This document shows, piece by piece, positions 14,400 through 24,000 of a stretch of 64,000 nt of DNA (position 1 is its first letter; every line of letters begins with the position of its first letter). Position numbers and translations under genes: made by a program. Source of the DNA: Pseudomonas sp966191535. GTDB taxonomy: Bacteria > Pseudomonadota > Gammaproteobacteria > Pseudomonadales > Pseudomonadaceae. The stretch is taken from assembly GCA_966191535.1 (NCBI GenBank), contig CBIGPF010000005.1, forward strand, positions 4,952 to 68,951. The letters are read 5' to 3'. The notes under the pieces are model-generated. The model was not told where the DNA came from, searched no databases, and worked only from the letters and a program-made list of their open reading frames with translations.

Positions 14400-17300
14400 T
14401 CCTGTTCCTTGATGTTCAGCCAGTTCTGCCGTCCGGAACTGGAACCACTGGTTGCCACGCTCACGCAGCCATCGCTACCGCAGGCGTTGATGTTGCTGCT
14501 GCTGGCGCTGGTGCTGCCGACGGTGAAACCGCCCTTGAGGCCGGACATCTGTACCGCGGAGACGACACCGCCGTTGTAGAGGTCGTTGTCGTCGACGACG
14601 CCGTCGTTGTTCAGGTCCAGCGTGGCGAACTCGGTCGCCCCGCCGCTGTAGGGATCGAGCGCCATCAGCCAGGTGGTGACGCCGTCGGCGCAGGGGTCCT
14701 CGTTGGGCGTCAGGGTGCTGGCGAGCAGCACACCGGAGGTGGCGTAGGGGTTGTTGACGACCATTTCGCCGGTGGCTGGCAGGTCCAGGTACCAGCCGTA
14801 CGTCGACACGTTGCCGCTGCTGTCGTACCAGGTCACGGCGTTGTCGCTGACGGTGCGGACCGTCTGGGTCACCGCCGTGCCGCTGTTGTCGAAGGATGTG
14901 GTGACGTCGCTTTGCGTAATGGTCTGCTGCTGCAGCTTGCTGCGGCTGAGCGTCGGTGTGGTGGTGGCCGCCTCGCCGGCAGTCTGCCGGTCCCAGATAC
15001 CGTAGAGCCCCATGACCTGCGTAGTGTTGGGATCGGCATCGTCGGACTCGATGTACTTGCCGGTGCCGAAGATCACCAGGTAGCCGGTGCCGGAGCTGTG
15101 CTTGACCAGGTACGGCGCGCTGGTAATCGGCTGTGCCTGGCCGGCGGTGGTGGTCGCGCTGTACAGCGGCGAGCCACCGAAACCGACGCGGAAGCTGCTG
15201 GCGGTGGTGCTGGAGGTAAGGCTGCCGGAGCTGGTCAGATCGAAGCGCCAGAGGTTGCCGTGCAGATCGCCGGCGTAGACGTAGTCGGTGATCAGGTCGC
15301 CATTGATGTCGGCGGCGCGCGGAGTGGCCAGGCCATTGGCGGTGGTCTTGCCGTCGCTGGCGGTGAGGGCCTTGATCAGGCTGCCGTCCTTGACGTCCAT
15401 CAGGTAGAGCACGGCCTTGTCGTTGGCGCCGTTGTAGCCGTTGCCCAGGATCACCGCCCAGGTGCCGTTGTGCAGCAGGCTGATGGTCGGCCGCGAGTAG
15501 GTGAAGCCCAGTTCGCTGTAGTCGCTGTCGCTGTAGCTCTTCTCCCAGAGCAGCTTGATGTTGGCCGGGTCGGTGATGTCCAGGGCGAACAGCGCGCGGC
15601 CGCCGCCACGCAGGGTGCCGACCAAGACGGTGTGCCAGGCATTGTCGTAGTAGACGTCGGCAGTGACCGGCGAGCCGTCCACGTAGTACTGGTGGGTGGC
15701 GCTGGTGTAGTCGCTGTCGGTCAGCTTGTAGAGGTTGCTGATCACCGCGCTGGGCACGTAGGCGAAGACCTCCTTACCGTCCGCATCGAAGGCATGCAGC
15801 ATGCCGTCGTTGGCGCCGACATAGAGCCGCGTGGGGCGTGCGCTCCAGGTGCTCTTGAAGCTGGTGTAGGAGGTATCGGTGCTGCTGATGGTGGCGTTCA
15901 TCAGCGAGGCCAGGCGGCTGGGCGGGCCTACCAGCACGGGCGAGGAATCGATGATGTCGCCCAGTACAGTGCTGCGGGTGCGGAACAGGGTGCCTTCGTT
16001 GCTGCGGTCGCCACGCAGGTAGGCCACGCGCTTCTCGCCATTGCTGTCGGTGACGCTGGCGAGGGTCTTGTTGAGGGTGGTCTGCTGGGCGCTGCCGAGG
16101 TTGCTCCAGGTGAAGTCCTTGAGTGTGCCGGCGGTGCTGCCGGCCATCTTCACGGTGCGCGTGGACCAGGCGCTGTTGCCGCTGCCGTAGGTGCTGTCCA
16201 TCACGTCCTGGGCGCTCCACACAGAAGTCTGGCTGCCGTTGGCGGTGTTCTGCAGGTACTTGATCAGGTCGCCGCTCCAGTCGGTGCTGGCGAACTTCGG
16301 GGTGTAGCTGTACAGCTCGCTGTCGGCGGTGCTGCTGTCGGAATTGAGCAGCGGTGAGCTGACCAGTGCCGGCGCGGCGCCGGAGTCTTCGCGCTGGGAG
16401 ATGCGGTTGACCACGTTCTGCAGGGCCGAGACCAAGTCGTCGGGCGAGTCGACGCTGAAGAATTCGCCGCGGGAGTTGATTGCGGCGTGCCACAGGTCGT
16501 AGACGTTGTTGGCGCTGCCCGAGGAGGCCGCCGGCCAGCTCAGGGTGCCGGCGGCCAGTTTGCTGTAGTCGCCGGAGTAGGTGTCGCCGCCCCAGGCCGG
16601 ATTGGTCAGGCTGGTGGTCAGGCCCAGGCCGACGAAGTAGCTGACCATGTGCTGCCAGGTCGCCGGGTCGTTCTTCGGGTTCCAGTACTGGGTGGTGGCG
16701 TTGCTGTTGCTCTCGGCGATGTAGGTGCTGACGTTGTTGGCGATGTTCGGCTGGGCATCGGTAGCCCAGTACTTGAACGCCAGGTCGGCGAGGGTGTTGG
16801 AGGCGCTGTCCTTGTACGGGGCGCGTGCACTGTAGGTCTGGCCGTCGGGCAGGGTGCGGCCGGTGCTGTCCCAGTCGCCGTGGCTGCCGGCGGTGTTCCA
16901 GATGCCGTCGGTGAGGGTGATGCTGTAGCTCGCCCGGCAGCTGTACAGCGGCGTTTCGCTGCTGCCGATGGAGTAGGCGTAGGGGCTGTATTTGCCGGTG
17001 ACGCTGAGCAGCGAACCGACGCGGTCGACGGCATCCAGCAGCGGCGTGCCCTGGTTGAAGTAGATGTCGCCCAGCCACTCGAAGAACTTGGCGCGGTGTG
17101 CGCCGGAGAAGGTGCCGAGGCGGTTGTCGTAGTAGCTGGTGCTGGTGTTGCTCAGACCGCGGCAGTTGTAGCTCGACAGGTAGGAGCTGCTGGTGATGCA
17201 GGTGTCGCTGGTGCCCAGTGCCTGCCAGCTGAGCCGGGTGTTTTCCGGCAGCGAGACGAAGGCCAGGTTGGCGCCGGACTGGGTCGCCAGTTCGCGGTTG

Positions 17301-18364
17301 CGGTAGAAGCTGTACCAGTTGGCGAAGTTCTGCCGCTCGTCGCTGCCGTTGGTACCCGAGGTGGAAGACACCGTCACCAGCTTGTAGCAGTTGTCGTCGT
17401 TGACGTTGCTGCTGCAGCCGCTGAGCGCGGTGTTGTAGACGTAGTAGTACGCCGGCACCGCGGCCTTGGTGCGGTCCGGGTAGGTGATGGTGACCGTCTC
17501 GGTGGTGGTCGCGGTGGTCGTCACCGTGTAGGTGGTGGTCTTGCCGCTGGTGGCGTAGGAGCAGCTGGCGCTCGAGTAGCTGACGGCGGTGGTGGTGCTG
17601 GTCGTACTGCCGTCACTGTTGGTCGTCGAGCTGCTGCTGGATTTCGGATTGGTGACGGTCGCCGTGCAGCTGTTGCTCTTGGCGGTGACCGTGTAGGTAC
17701 CGCCGCCGGTGAGCGACGCCGACTTGCCGGTCGAGGTGGTCGAACCGCTGACGCTGGTGGAGCTGCTGCTACTGGACGAGGTGCTGCTGGACGCGAAGTC
17801 CGATGAGGGGTTCGCTGCCAGGTAGTAGACCTTGTCCGGGCTGCTGTAGGAGGTGTAGCCGGTGTAGGTCCAATAGGTGCTGTCGGTGGTGGCGCGGGCA
17901 GTGTCGTACTCCCAGGAGACCTTGTACGCCGAGCTCAGGTCCAGGCTGCCCTTGGCACTCTTGAAACCGTTGACGTAGGCCGCGGTGAAGCTGGTGGTCA
18001 GCGGCGTATAGGTGGTGCTGGCGTTGCTGTAGGCGACGGTATAGGGCGCTTTATAGGTGACGCTGGGGTTGTAGTAGAGCGGGTTGAAGGTCGACGACTT
18101 GGCGCGCCGGCTGGTGCGCACCTGATCGGCGGTGTAGCCGTTGTAGGTGGCGCCGGTGGTGGGGTTCATGCCATCCGGGGCAAAACTCCAGCGCATGCTG
18201 TTGGAGTTGTCGAGGGTCACCATGATGTTCGGCGCCACACCTTCGGTGAGGAACAGCGGCTGCTGGCTCAGGGTCAGCGTCGCGGCATCGGTGGGCAGCG
18301 CGGTGGCCAGCAGCAGGCCGCCGAACAGGAACAGCAGGAAGGGCTGGGCGGGACGTCGGCTCAC
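14396..18364 (-). CDS. pilY1: Pilus tip adhesin PilY1
   Basis: Tip-associated adhesin and mechanosensor, 1322 aa against about 1160 in PAO1. A signal peptide ends near TDAATL. A von Willebrand A-like region has the MIDAS-type DNSNS at residues 52-56. It is interrupted by a Ser/Thr-rich stretch at about 188-300 (DNA 17465-17803). The C-terminal half is the PilY1 beta-propeller with a calcium loop DINGDLITD from residue 1019, and a second EF-hand-like loop DLNNDGVVDDND starts at residue 1250. An RGD tripeptide is at 784-786 in YLRGDRS. It overlaps pilE by 4 nt and ends 10 nt from pilX, within the minor-pilin operon. Confidence 0.95.
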   Translation of the reverse strand: MSRRPAQPFLLFLFGGLLLATALPTDAATLTLSQQPLFLTEGVAPNIMVTLDNSNSMRWSFAPDGMNPTTGATYNGYTADQVRTSRRAKSSTFNPLYYNPSVTYKAPYTVAYSNASTTYTPLTTSFTAAYVNGFKSAKGSLDLSSAYKVSWEYDTARATTDSTYWTYTGYTSYSSPDKVYYLAANPSSDFASSSTSSSSSSSTSVSGSTTSTGKSASLTGGGTYTVTAKSNSCTATVTNPKSSSSSTTNSDGSTTSTTTAVSYSSASCSYATSGKTTTYTVTTTATTTETVTITYPDRTKAAVPAYYYVYNTALSGCSSNVNDDNCYKLVTVSSTSGTNGSDERQNFANWYSFYRNRELATQSGANLAFVSLPENTRLSWQALGTSDTCITSSSYLSSYNCRGLSNTSTSYYDNRLGTFSGAHRAKFFEWLGDIYFNQGTPLLDAVDRVGSLLSVTGKYSPYAYSIGSSETPLYSCRASYSITLTDGIWNTAGSHGDWDSTGRTLPDGQTYSARAPYKDSASNTLADLAFKYWATDAQPNIANNVSTYIAESNSNATTQYWNPKNDPATWQHMVSYFVGLGLTTSLTNPAWGGDTYSGDYSKLAAGTLSWPAASSGSANNVYDLWHAAINSRGEFFSVDSPDDLVSALQNVVNRISQREDSGAAPALVSSPLLNSDSSTADSELYSYTPKFASTDWSGDLIKYLQNTANGSQTSVWSAQDVMDSTYGSGNSAWSTRTVKMAGSTAGTLKDFTWSNLGSAQQTTLNKTLASVTDSNGEKRVAYLRGDRSNEGTLFRTRSTVLGDIIDSSPVLVGPPSRLASLMNATISSTDTSYTSFKSTWSARPTRLYVGANDGMLHAFDADGKEVFAYVPSAVISNLYKLTDSDYTSATHQYYVDGSPVTADVYYDNAWHTVLVGTLRGGGRALFALDITDPANIKLLWEKSYSDSDYSELGFTYSRPTISLLHNGTWAVILGNGYNGANDKAVLYLMDVKDGSLIKALTASDGKTTANGLATPRAADINGDLITDYVYAGDLHGNLWRFDLTSSGSLTSSTTASSFRVGFGGSPLYSATTTAGQAQPITSAPYLVKHSSGTGYLVIFGTGKYIESDDADPNTTQVMGLYGIWDRQTAGEAATTTPTLSRSKLQQQTITQSDVTTSFDNSGTAVTQTVRTVSDNAVTWYDSSGNVSTYGWYLDLPATGEMVVNNPYATSGVLLASTLTPNEDPCADGVTTWLMALDPYSGGATEFATLDLNNDGVVDDNDLYNGGVVSAVQMSGLKGGFTVGSTSASSSNINACGSDGCVSVATSGSSSGRQNWLNIKEQE

Positions 18365-18374
18365 GTCGGGCTCC

Positions 18375-18953
18375 TCAGTAGTAACGGCGGATGGTGACGG
18401 TCTGCAGCACGCTCATCAGACGCTGCCCGTCGGCCCGGGCGGCAGCGCTCACCCGGTAGTAGTGAGGCCCGCGCCCCTGGGAGCGCTCGTCGGGGTCGGT
18501 GATCTGCACGTTGCCGTTGGAGTCGGCCGGGTCGAAGGCGATGTAGGCGGTGTTCCAGCGCGGCAGCGGGTTGAAGGTGGAGCTGCCGTCCATGCCCAGG
18601 TAACTGATGGAGGTGGCGTCGCTGCTCCACCAGTCGGCGCTGGCCTTGCCGTTGGAGGAATACGTGTCGCTGGCCAGGATGCACAGGTTGGCGTGCTGCC
18701 CGATGCTGGTGGCGCAGTTCGCCGAACCCTGGTCCAGGCTGGTCTGCGCGGCCAGTCGGCGCTCACCCTCGCGCAGCGCCGATTCGGCGGCAGCACGCGA
18801 ATGCTGCTGCTCGCTGAGGTTGCCGATGATGCGTGTCTCGGTGGTGGTGCCGCGCATGCTGCTCAGGGCGATCAGGGTGCCGAGCAGCAGCATCACCAGG
18901 GCGATGATCAGGGTGGCGCCGTGTTGCGCGCGGCGGCTGTGTCGTGGGCTCAT
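18375..18953 (-). CDS. pilX: Minor type IV pilin PilX
   Basis: PilX-type minor pilin, 192 aa. The N-terminus RRAQHGATLIIALVMLLLG fits the PilX_N domain: the cleavage Gly is followed by ATL and there is no Glu at mature position 5. SSMRGTTTETRIIGNL after the helix is typical of the family. The C-terminal domain contains a Cys pair (NCATS, NLCIL). The start overlaps the pilW stop in an ATGA. PilX is thought to cap the priming complex of PilV, PilW and PilX with PilY1. Confidence 0.9.
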   Translation of the reverse strand: MSPRHSRRAQHGATLIIALVMLLLGTLIALSSMRGTTTETRIIGNLSEQQHSRAAAESALREGERRLAAQTSLDQGSANCATSIGQHANLCILASDTYSSNGKASADWWSSDATSISYLGMDGSSTFNPLPRWNTAYIAFDPADSNGNVQITDPDERSQGRGPHYYRVSAAARADGQRLMSVLQTVTIRRYY

Positions 18954-19720
18954 GGCATCAGGTTCCGCAGCATCACGCTGCCTTGGGCGATCTGGTAGAC
19001 GTAGGCGGTGTTCTCGCTGAGGGTCGCGCCGCTGAGGGTTTTCCAGCGGCTGGCGATATCGCTGCTCATGCCACCACGGGTCGATGCGCCGGTGGCGAGC
19101 AGCGCGGCGTAGCTGAGCGCCTGGCTGTCATCGCTGCTGCCGGGCAGGGCGAACAGCACAAACCCCGAGACCCCCTTGATCAGCGCCTGCTCGCTGGCGC
19201 CCTGCGCCGTGCAGTTCAGGGTGCCGTCTGCCGGCGTGCTGCCGGCGACATAGCTGATGCGTGTGAGGACGCGTGTGCCGCGCGGGACGAACGCGCCCAG
19301 GCAGTCGTACTGGTTGCCATGGGAGCCGGTGACTTCCGTGGTGCTGTCGCTGGCGCCCTGGTAGCGCAGGCAGATGCCCTTGCCGTCACTGCTGGCCTGG
19401 TAGGTCTGGCCGGCCGTGAATGACGGGCAGCCGTTGCTGCTGGCCAGTGCCGGGAAGGCGACTTCCAGGCTGTCCTGGGGCAGGTAGCGATAGCCGGTAC
19501 GGGCCAGTTGTTGGTCCAGCAGCAGGAGCGTGTAGCGGGCATTTTCCTGGTTGCCCAGTTGCCCCTGCTGGAACTGGAAGTGCGCCTTGTTCTTGATGTA
19601 CAGGTCCGTGGCGCCGAGGATCAGCAGGCTGCCGATGGCCAGGGCGACCATCAGCTCGACCAGCGACAGGCCGACCTGGCGTGCAGGGCGACCCTGCGTG
19701 GGGAGTGTGCTTGCGGACAT
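18950..19720 (-). CDS. pilW: Minor type IV pilin PilW
   Basis: Minor pilin of the PilW family, 256 aa from the ATG at 19720, which has GAGGT 8 nt upstream. A longer in-frame start would overlap pilV by many codons. The leader is long (MSASTLPTQGRPARQVG), then the class III signal G/LSLVELMVALAIGSLLILG with Glu at mature position 5. The C-terminal domain has several Cys residues. It follows pilV by 8 nt and overlaps pilX by 4 nt. Confidence 0.9.
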   Translation of the reverse strand: MSASTLPTQGRPARQVGLSLVELMVALAIGSLLILGATDLYIKNKAHFQFQQGQLGNQENARYTLLLLDQQLARTGYRYLPQDSLEVAFPALASSNGCPSFTAGQTYQASSDGKGICLRYQGASDSTTEVTGSHGNQYDCLGAFVPRGTRVLTRISYVAGSTPADGTLNCTAQGASEQALIKGVSGFVLFALPGSSDDSQALSYAALLATGASTRGGMSSDIASRWKTLSGATLSENTAYVYQIAQGSVMLRNLMP

Positions 19721-19728
19721 GCCGGACC

Positions 19729-20265
19729 TCAGAGTTCGCCGCGCAGGCGGTAGATGCACAGGTTGTTGTCGCACTGGCCGCTGGGATCGTTCCAGGCCAG
19801 CTGGATCAGCACGGCGGAACTGGCGTCATTGCTGCACGCGCCATCGGACTGGCTGGGACAGATGGTGAAGTTGGCGCTGAGGATCGAGCTGGTCACCGGC
19901 AGCGTCGCCTGCACCACTTGCAGCCAGCAGGCGAGGTCGGCCTTCGCCACGTCGCTGCCACCATCGCCGCGCGTGCGGGTTGCGCAATCACTGCGCGAGG
20001 TGCTGCTGAACGCAGTGCCGGCGACCTTGTAGTAGGCCGAACTGCTGCTGAATTTGTGGGTGGCGCTCAGGGCATCCTTGGGGTTGCTGCGCATCTGTTC
20101 GAGCAGTTGCTGGGCGAGCATGATCGCCTCGTTGCGCTGCACGGCGTCCTGGGTGTAGCGCAGGCTCTTGCCCTGCAGCGCTGCCATGCCCAGGGCGCCA
20201 ACGCTGACCAGCAGCAGGCTGATCAGCACTTCCAGCAGGCTGAAGCCGCGATGATTGCGTTTCAT
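19729..20265 (-). CDS. pilV: Minor type IV pilin PilV
   Basis: Minor pilin of the PilV/GspI type, 178 aa. The start at 20265 is set by the prepilin signal MKRNHRG/FSLLEVLISLLLVSVG and by the ATGA overlap with fimU; no separate Shine-Dalgarno sequence is needed because coupling is likely. RYTQDAVQRNEAIMLAQQLLEQMR after the helix is typical. The C-terminal domain holds Cys residues near the end (QCDNNLCIYRL). Confidence 0.9.
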   Translation of the reverse strand: MKRNHRGFSLLEVLISLLLVSVGALGMAALQGKSLRYTQDAVQRNEAIMLAQQLLEQMRSNPKDALSATHKFSSSSAYYKVAGTAFSSTSRSDCATRTRGDGGSDVAKADLACWLQVVQATLPVTSSILSANFTICPSQSDGACSNDASSAVLIQLAWNDPSGQCDNNLCIYRLRGEL

Positions 20266-20738
20266 GAGGAGCACGCCGTAGTGGTGCTGGTGATCTGCCC
20301 GCTGGCGGAGATGCTCAGCAGGCGCCCATTGCTGGTGCCACTGACAGGGCACAGGCGGATGGTCTGTGCGGCGCCATTGAGCATGCCGGCGGCGCGGAAG
20401 GTGAGGCTGGTAGCGCTGCCGGTCGCGGTTACCGCGCTGCCACCCGAGATGCCTTCGCTGCCGTACTTGCGCAGGGTCTCGCTGCTGGTGGCGACGCTCA
20501 GCGCGCCGACCCAGTTGCCATCGCTGGGGCTGACCGTCACGGCGCTGGCGCGGGTGATGGCCTCGCTGCGGGCGTACTGCAGCAGGTGGGTCAGTTCGCC
20601 GCTGACGGCGTCGACCTTGTTGCGCTGGATGAGGTCGCCAAACATCGGCGCGGCCAGGGTCGAGAGGATGGCCAGGACGGCCAGGGTGACCATCAGTTCG
20701 ACCAGAGTGAAGCCTGGACTGGGAGTGTGTGCCGGCAT
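20262..20738 (-). CDS. fimU: Minor type IV pilin FimU/FimT (GspH type)
   Basis: First gene of the minor-pilin operon, 158 aa. The signal PSPG/FTLVELMVTLAVLAILSTLAAP is a standard class III prepilin leader with Glu at mature position 5, and the C-terminal domain has the GspH/FimT fold signature with a late Cys pair (LCPVS, ACSS). FimU is preferred over FimT because pilV, pilW, pilX and pilY1 follow directly as in P. aeruginosa. GGGGA lies a few bases before the ATG. In PAO1 this operon is controlled by FimS/AlgR; no clear AlgR box was found here. Confidence 0.85.
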   Translation of the reverse strand: MPAHTPSPGFTLVELMVTLAVLAILSTLAAPMFGDLIQRNKVDAVSGELTHLLQYARSEAITRASAVTVSPSDGNWVGALSVATSSETLRKYGSEGISGGSAVTATGSATSLTFRAAGMLNGAAQTIRLCPVSGTSNGRLLSISASGQITSTTTACSS

Positions 20739-20894
20739 GGCGGTCCCCGACGTTGAGCCGGAGATTCCCGGCGAATGGCGCGCAGGGATACGCGATGCGT
20801 GTATGGGGAATTTAGAGGCTGTGTATCAAAGCTGAGATAAAGGCGTGGGCGGTCGAAATGCGCGTATGAGTGGTCTGTCAGATGACGCTGATTT

Positions 20895-20975
20895 TGTAGG
20901 AGCGAGCTTGCTCGCGATCCACCTGAAACCGTCGTGTCAGGTGAATCCGCGTTCGCGAGCAAGCTCGCTCCTACA
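20895..20975. repeat. REP doublet in the fimU-mexW gap
   Basis: TGTAGGAGCGAGCTTGCTCG and its inverse CGAGCAAGCTCGCTCCTACA lie about 30 bp apart, giving a large cruciform-like structure. Together with the terminator at 21012-21036 and the fimU promoter region (20739-20890, AT-rich, no clear -35/-10) it accounts for the 305-bp gap. Confidence 0.8.
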
Positions 20976-21011
20976 GGGATGCTCCGAGCTCAGCGCTATC
21001 CGGTACGCCAG

Positions 21012-21036
21012 AAAAAAGCCCCGCATCAGCGGGGCT
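21012..21036 (-). terminator. Rho-independent terminator of the mexVW-like operon
   Basis: Read leftward: AGCCCCGC, loop TGAT, GCGGGGCT, then TTTTTT. It begins 8 nt after the stop codon of the RND gene. Confidence 0.9.
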
Positions 21037-21043
21037 CTTTCGT

Positions 21044-24000
21044 TCAGTGCGCCGTTGCCGGTGCGGGCGCTTCGGCGGGCTTCTTGTCCGGCTTGGCCAG
21101 CAGCGTGTACACGCAGGGCAGCACGAACAGGGTAAACAGCGTGCCCACGCTCATGCCGGTGGCGATCACCACGCCGATGTCGAAGCGGCTCACCGCGCCG
21201 GCACCGGTGGCGAGCAGCAGCGGGATCACGCCGAGCACCATGGCCGCGGTGGTCATCAGCACCGGGCGCAGGCGAATCGCGGCGGCTTCTTCCACCGCCT
21301 CGCGCACCGACAGCCCGCGCTCATGGCGCAGCTGGTTGGCGAACTCGACGATGAGGATGCCGTGCTTGCTGATCAGCCCGATCAGCGTCACCAGCCCCAC
21401 CTGGGTGTAGATGTTCAGGCTCGACAGTCCGAGGAACAGCGGGATCAGCGCGCCGCAGATCGACAACGGAACCGTGACCATGATCACCAGCGGATCGCGG
21501 AAGCTCTCGAACTGCGCCGCCAGCACCAGGAAGATCACCGCCAGCGCGAGGGCGAAGGTGATCATCAGCGCGCTGCCTTCCTGCACGAACTGCCGCGAGG
21601 CGCCGGCGTAGTCGAAGGAGAAGCCGCGCGGTGATTCCTGCTCGGCGATTCCACGGACGGTGTCGATGGCTTCGCCCATGCTGACCATCGGCACGCCGGA
21701 AATGATCGCCGAGTTGAGCTGCTGGAACTGGTTGAGCTGGCGCGGGCGCGCGCGCTCGTGGAAGGTCACCAGGGTGGACAGCGAGATCAGCTGGCCGCTC
21801 TTGCTCTTCACGTAGTAGTTGTTCAGCCAGCTCGGGTTGTCGCGGTAGGCGCGCTCGACCTGGGCGATCACCTTGTAGCTGCGCCCGTCGATGGTGAAGC
21901 GGTTGATCTCGCCTTCGCCCAGCAGCGCGCCGAGGGACACGCCCAGGTCCTGCATGCTGACGCCCATCTGCGCCGCCTTGGCGCGGTCGATGTCGACCAC
22001 CAGTTCGGGCTTGTCGAAGGCCAGGTCAAGGTCGAGGAAGGCGAATTTGCCTGATTCCTCGGCACGCTTCTTCACTCGCTCGGCGACCTGCAGCAGCGAC
22101 TGGTAGTCGCTGGCGGTATTGATCACGAACTGGAACGGCAGGCCCTCGCCGGTGCCCGGCAGTGACGGCAGGTTGAAGCCGAAGATCTGCAGGCCGGGGA
22201 TCTTGTCCAGCTCGCCCTGCACCGCGTGCAGCAGTTCCATCTGGCTGCGCTGGCGTTCGTCCCAGGGCTTGAGCAGCATGCCGCCGATGCCGGTCTGCAC
22301 GCCGTTGTAGCCGTTGATCTGGAACGCGGAATAATACTCGGGGAACTTGCGGAAGATGCCCTCGAACTCGGCGGTGTACTTCGACAGGTAGTCGAGGTTC
22401 GCGGTCTGCGGCGCGTTCGCCATGATGAAGACGATGCCCTGGTCTTCCTCCGGCGCCAGTTCCTTGTGGGTGAACATCATCAGCAGCGGGATGATCGCCA
22501 GCACCAGCAGGGCGAAGACGATCACCACCGGGCGGCTGTTCAGCGTGCCGTGCAGGGCGCGCTGGTAGCGCACCTTCAGGCCTTCGAAGATCAGGTCCAG
22601 GCGATGGGCCAGGCCGCTGGGGTTCTCGTCATGGCGCAGCAGGCGCGAGCACATCATCGGCGACAGGGTCAGCGCGACGATGCCGGAGATGATCACCGCG
22701 CCGGCGAGGGTGAAGGCGAACTCCTTGAACAGTGCGCCGGTGAGGCCGCTGAGGAAACCGATGGGGGCGTACACCGCGGCCAGGGTGATGGTCATGGTCA
22801 CCACCGGCACGGCGATTTCCCGCGCGCCCTCGATGGCGCCCTGGAACGGCGACTTGCCCTCCTCGATGTGGCGGTGGATGTTCTCCACCACCACGATGGC
22901 GTCGTCCACCACCAGGCCGATGGCGAGCACCATGGCCAGCAGCGTCAGCAGGTTGATCGAGTAGCCCATCACCTGCATGAAGAACAGCACGCCGATCATC
23001 GACAGCGGGATGGTCACCACCGGGATGATCACCGAACGGAACGCGCCAAGGAACAGGAACACCACGACGATGACGATCAGGATCGCCTCGCCCAGGGTCT
23101 TCACCACTTCGTCGATGGAGGCCTGGATGAAGCGTGTGGCGTCGTAGGCGATGGACACCTTCAGCCCCGGCGGCAGCTGTTCTTCCAGCTCCGGCATCTT
23201 GGCGCGGACTTCCTTGATCACGTCCAGCGGGTTGGAGCTGGGCGTGCCCTTGATGCCGATGTACACCGAGGGAATACCGTTGAACGAGCTGACCGCGTCG
23301 TAGCTCGCCGCGCCCAGTTCGATGCGCGCCACGTCGCCCATCAGGACGCGGCGGTCGCCCGCGGTCTTCAGCGGGATGGCGGCGAAGGCTTCCGGGGACT
23401 TCAGGTCGGTGGAGGCGTTCACCGAGGTGACCACCAGCTCGCCCTTCACCTCGCCGGCGGCGGAGAGGAAGTTGTACTCGCGCACCGCGCTGGCCACGTC
23501 GCCGGCAGTGACGCCGTAGGCGGCCATCTTCACCGGGTCCAGCCAGAGGCGCATGGCGAACACCTGGTTGCCGAGGATCTCGGCTTCGGAAATGCCGGGC
23601 AGGGTGGCGAGCTTGGGCTGGATCACCCGCGACAGGTAGTCGGTGATCTGCGGGTTGTTCATCTGCTCGCTGAAGAAGCTGATGTACATCAGCGCCGAGG
23701 CGTCGGCGGCTTCCTTGTCCAGCACCGGGTCTTCCGCGTCGGGCGGCAGCTGGGTCTTCACCTCGCCGATCTTCGACAGCAGCTCGGTGACCAGGCGATC
23801 GGAGTTGGCACCGATGTGCGCGTAGATCGAGATCACCGAGTAGTTCTGCCGGCTCACCGAGGTCATGTAGTCGATGCCTTCGGCGCTGGCGAGGCTCTGC
23901 TGCAGCGGCTGGGTGATGTAGCCCTGGATGGTTTCGGCGTTGGCGCCGGCATAGAAGGTGGTGACGGTGATCAGCGCGTTCTCCATCTGCGGATACTCGC

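Noticed and set aside
20262..20900. AlgR box (CCGTTNGTC) upstream of fimU
   Set aside because: Best match CCATTCGCC has two mismatches in nine bases; not enough to claim.
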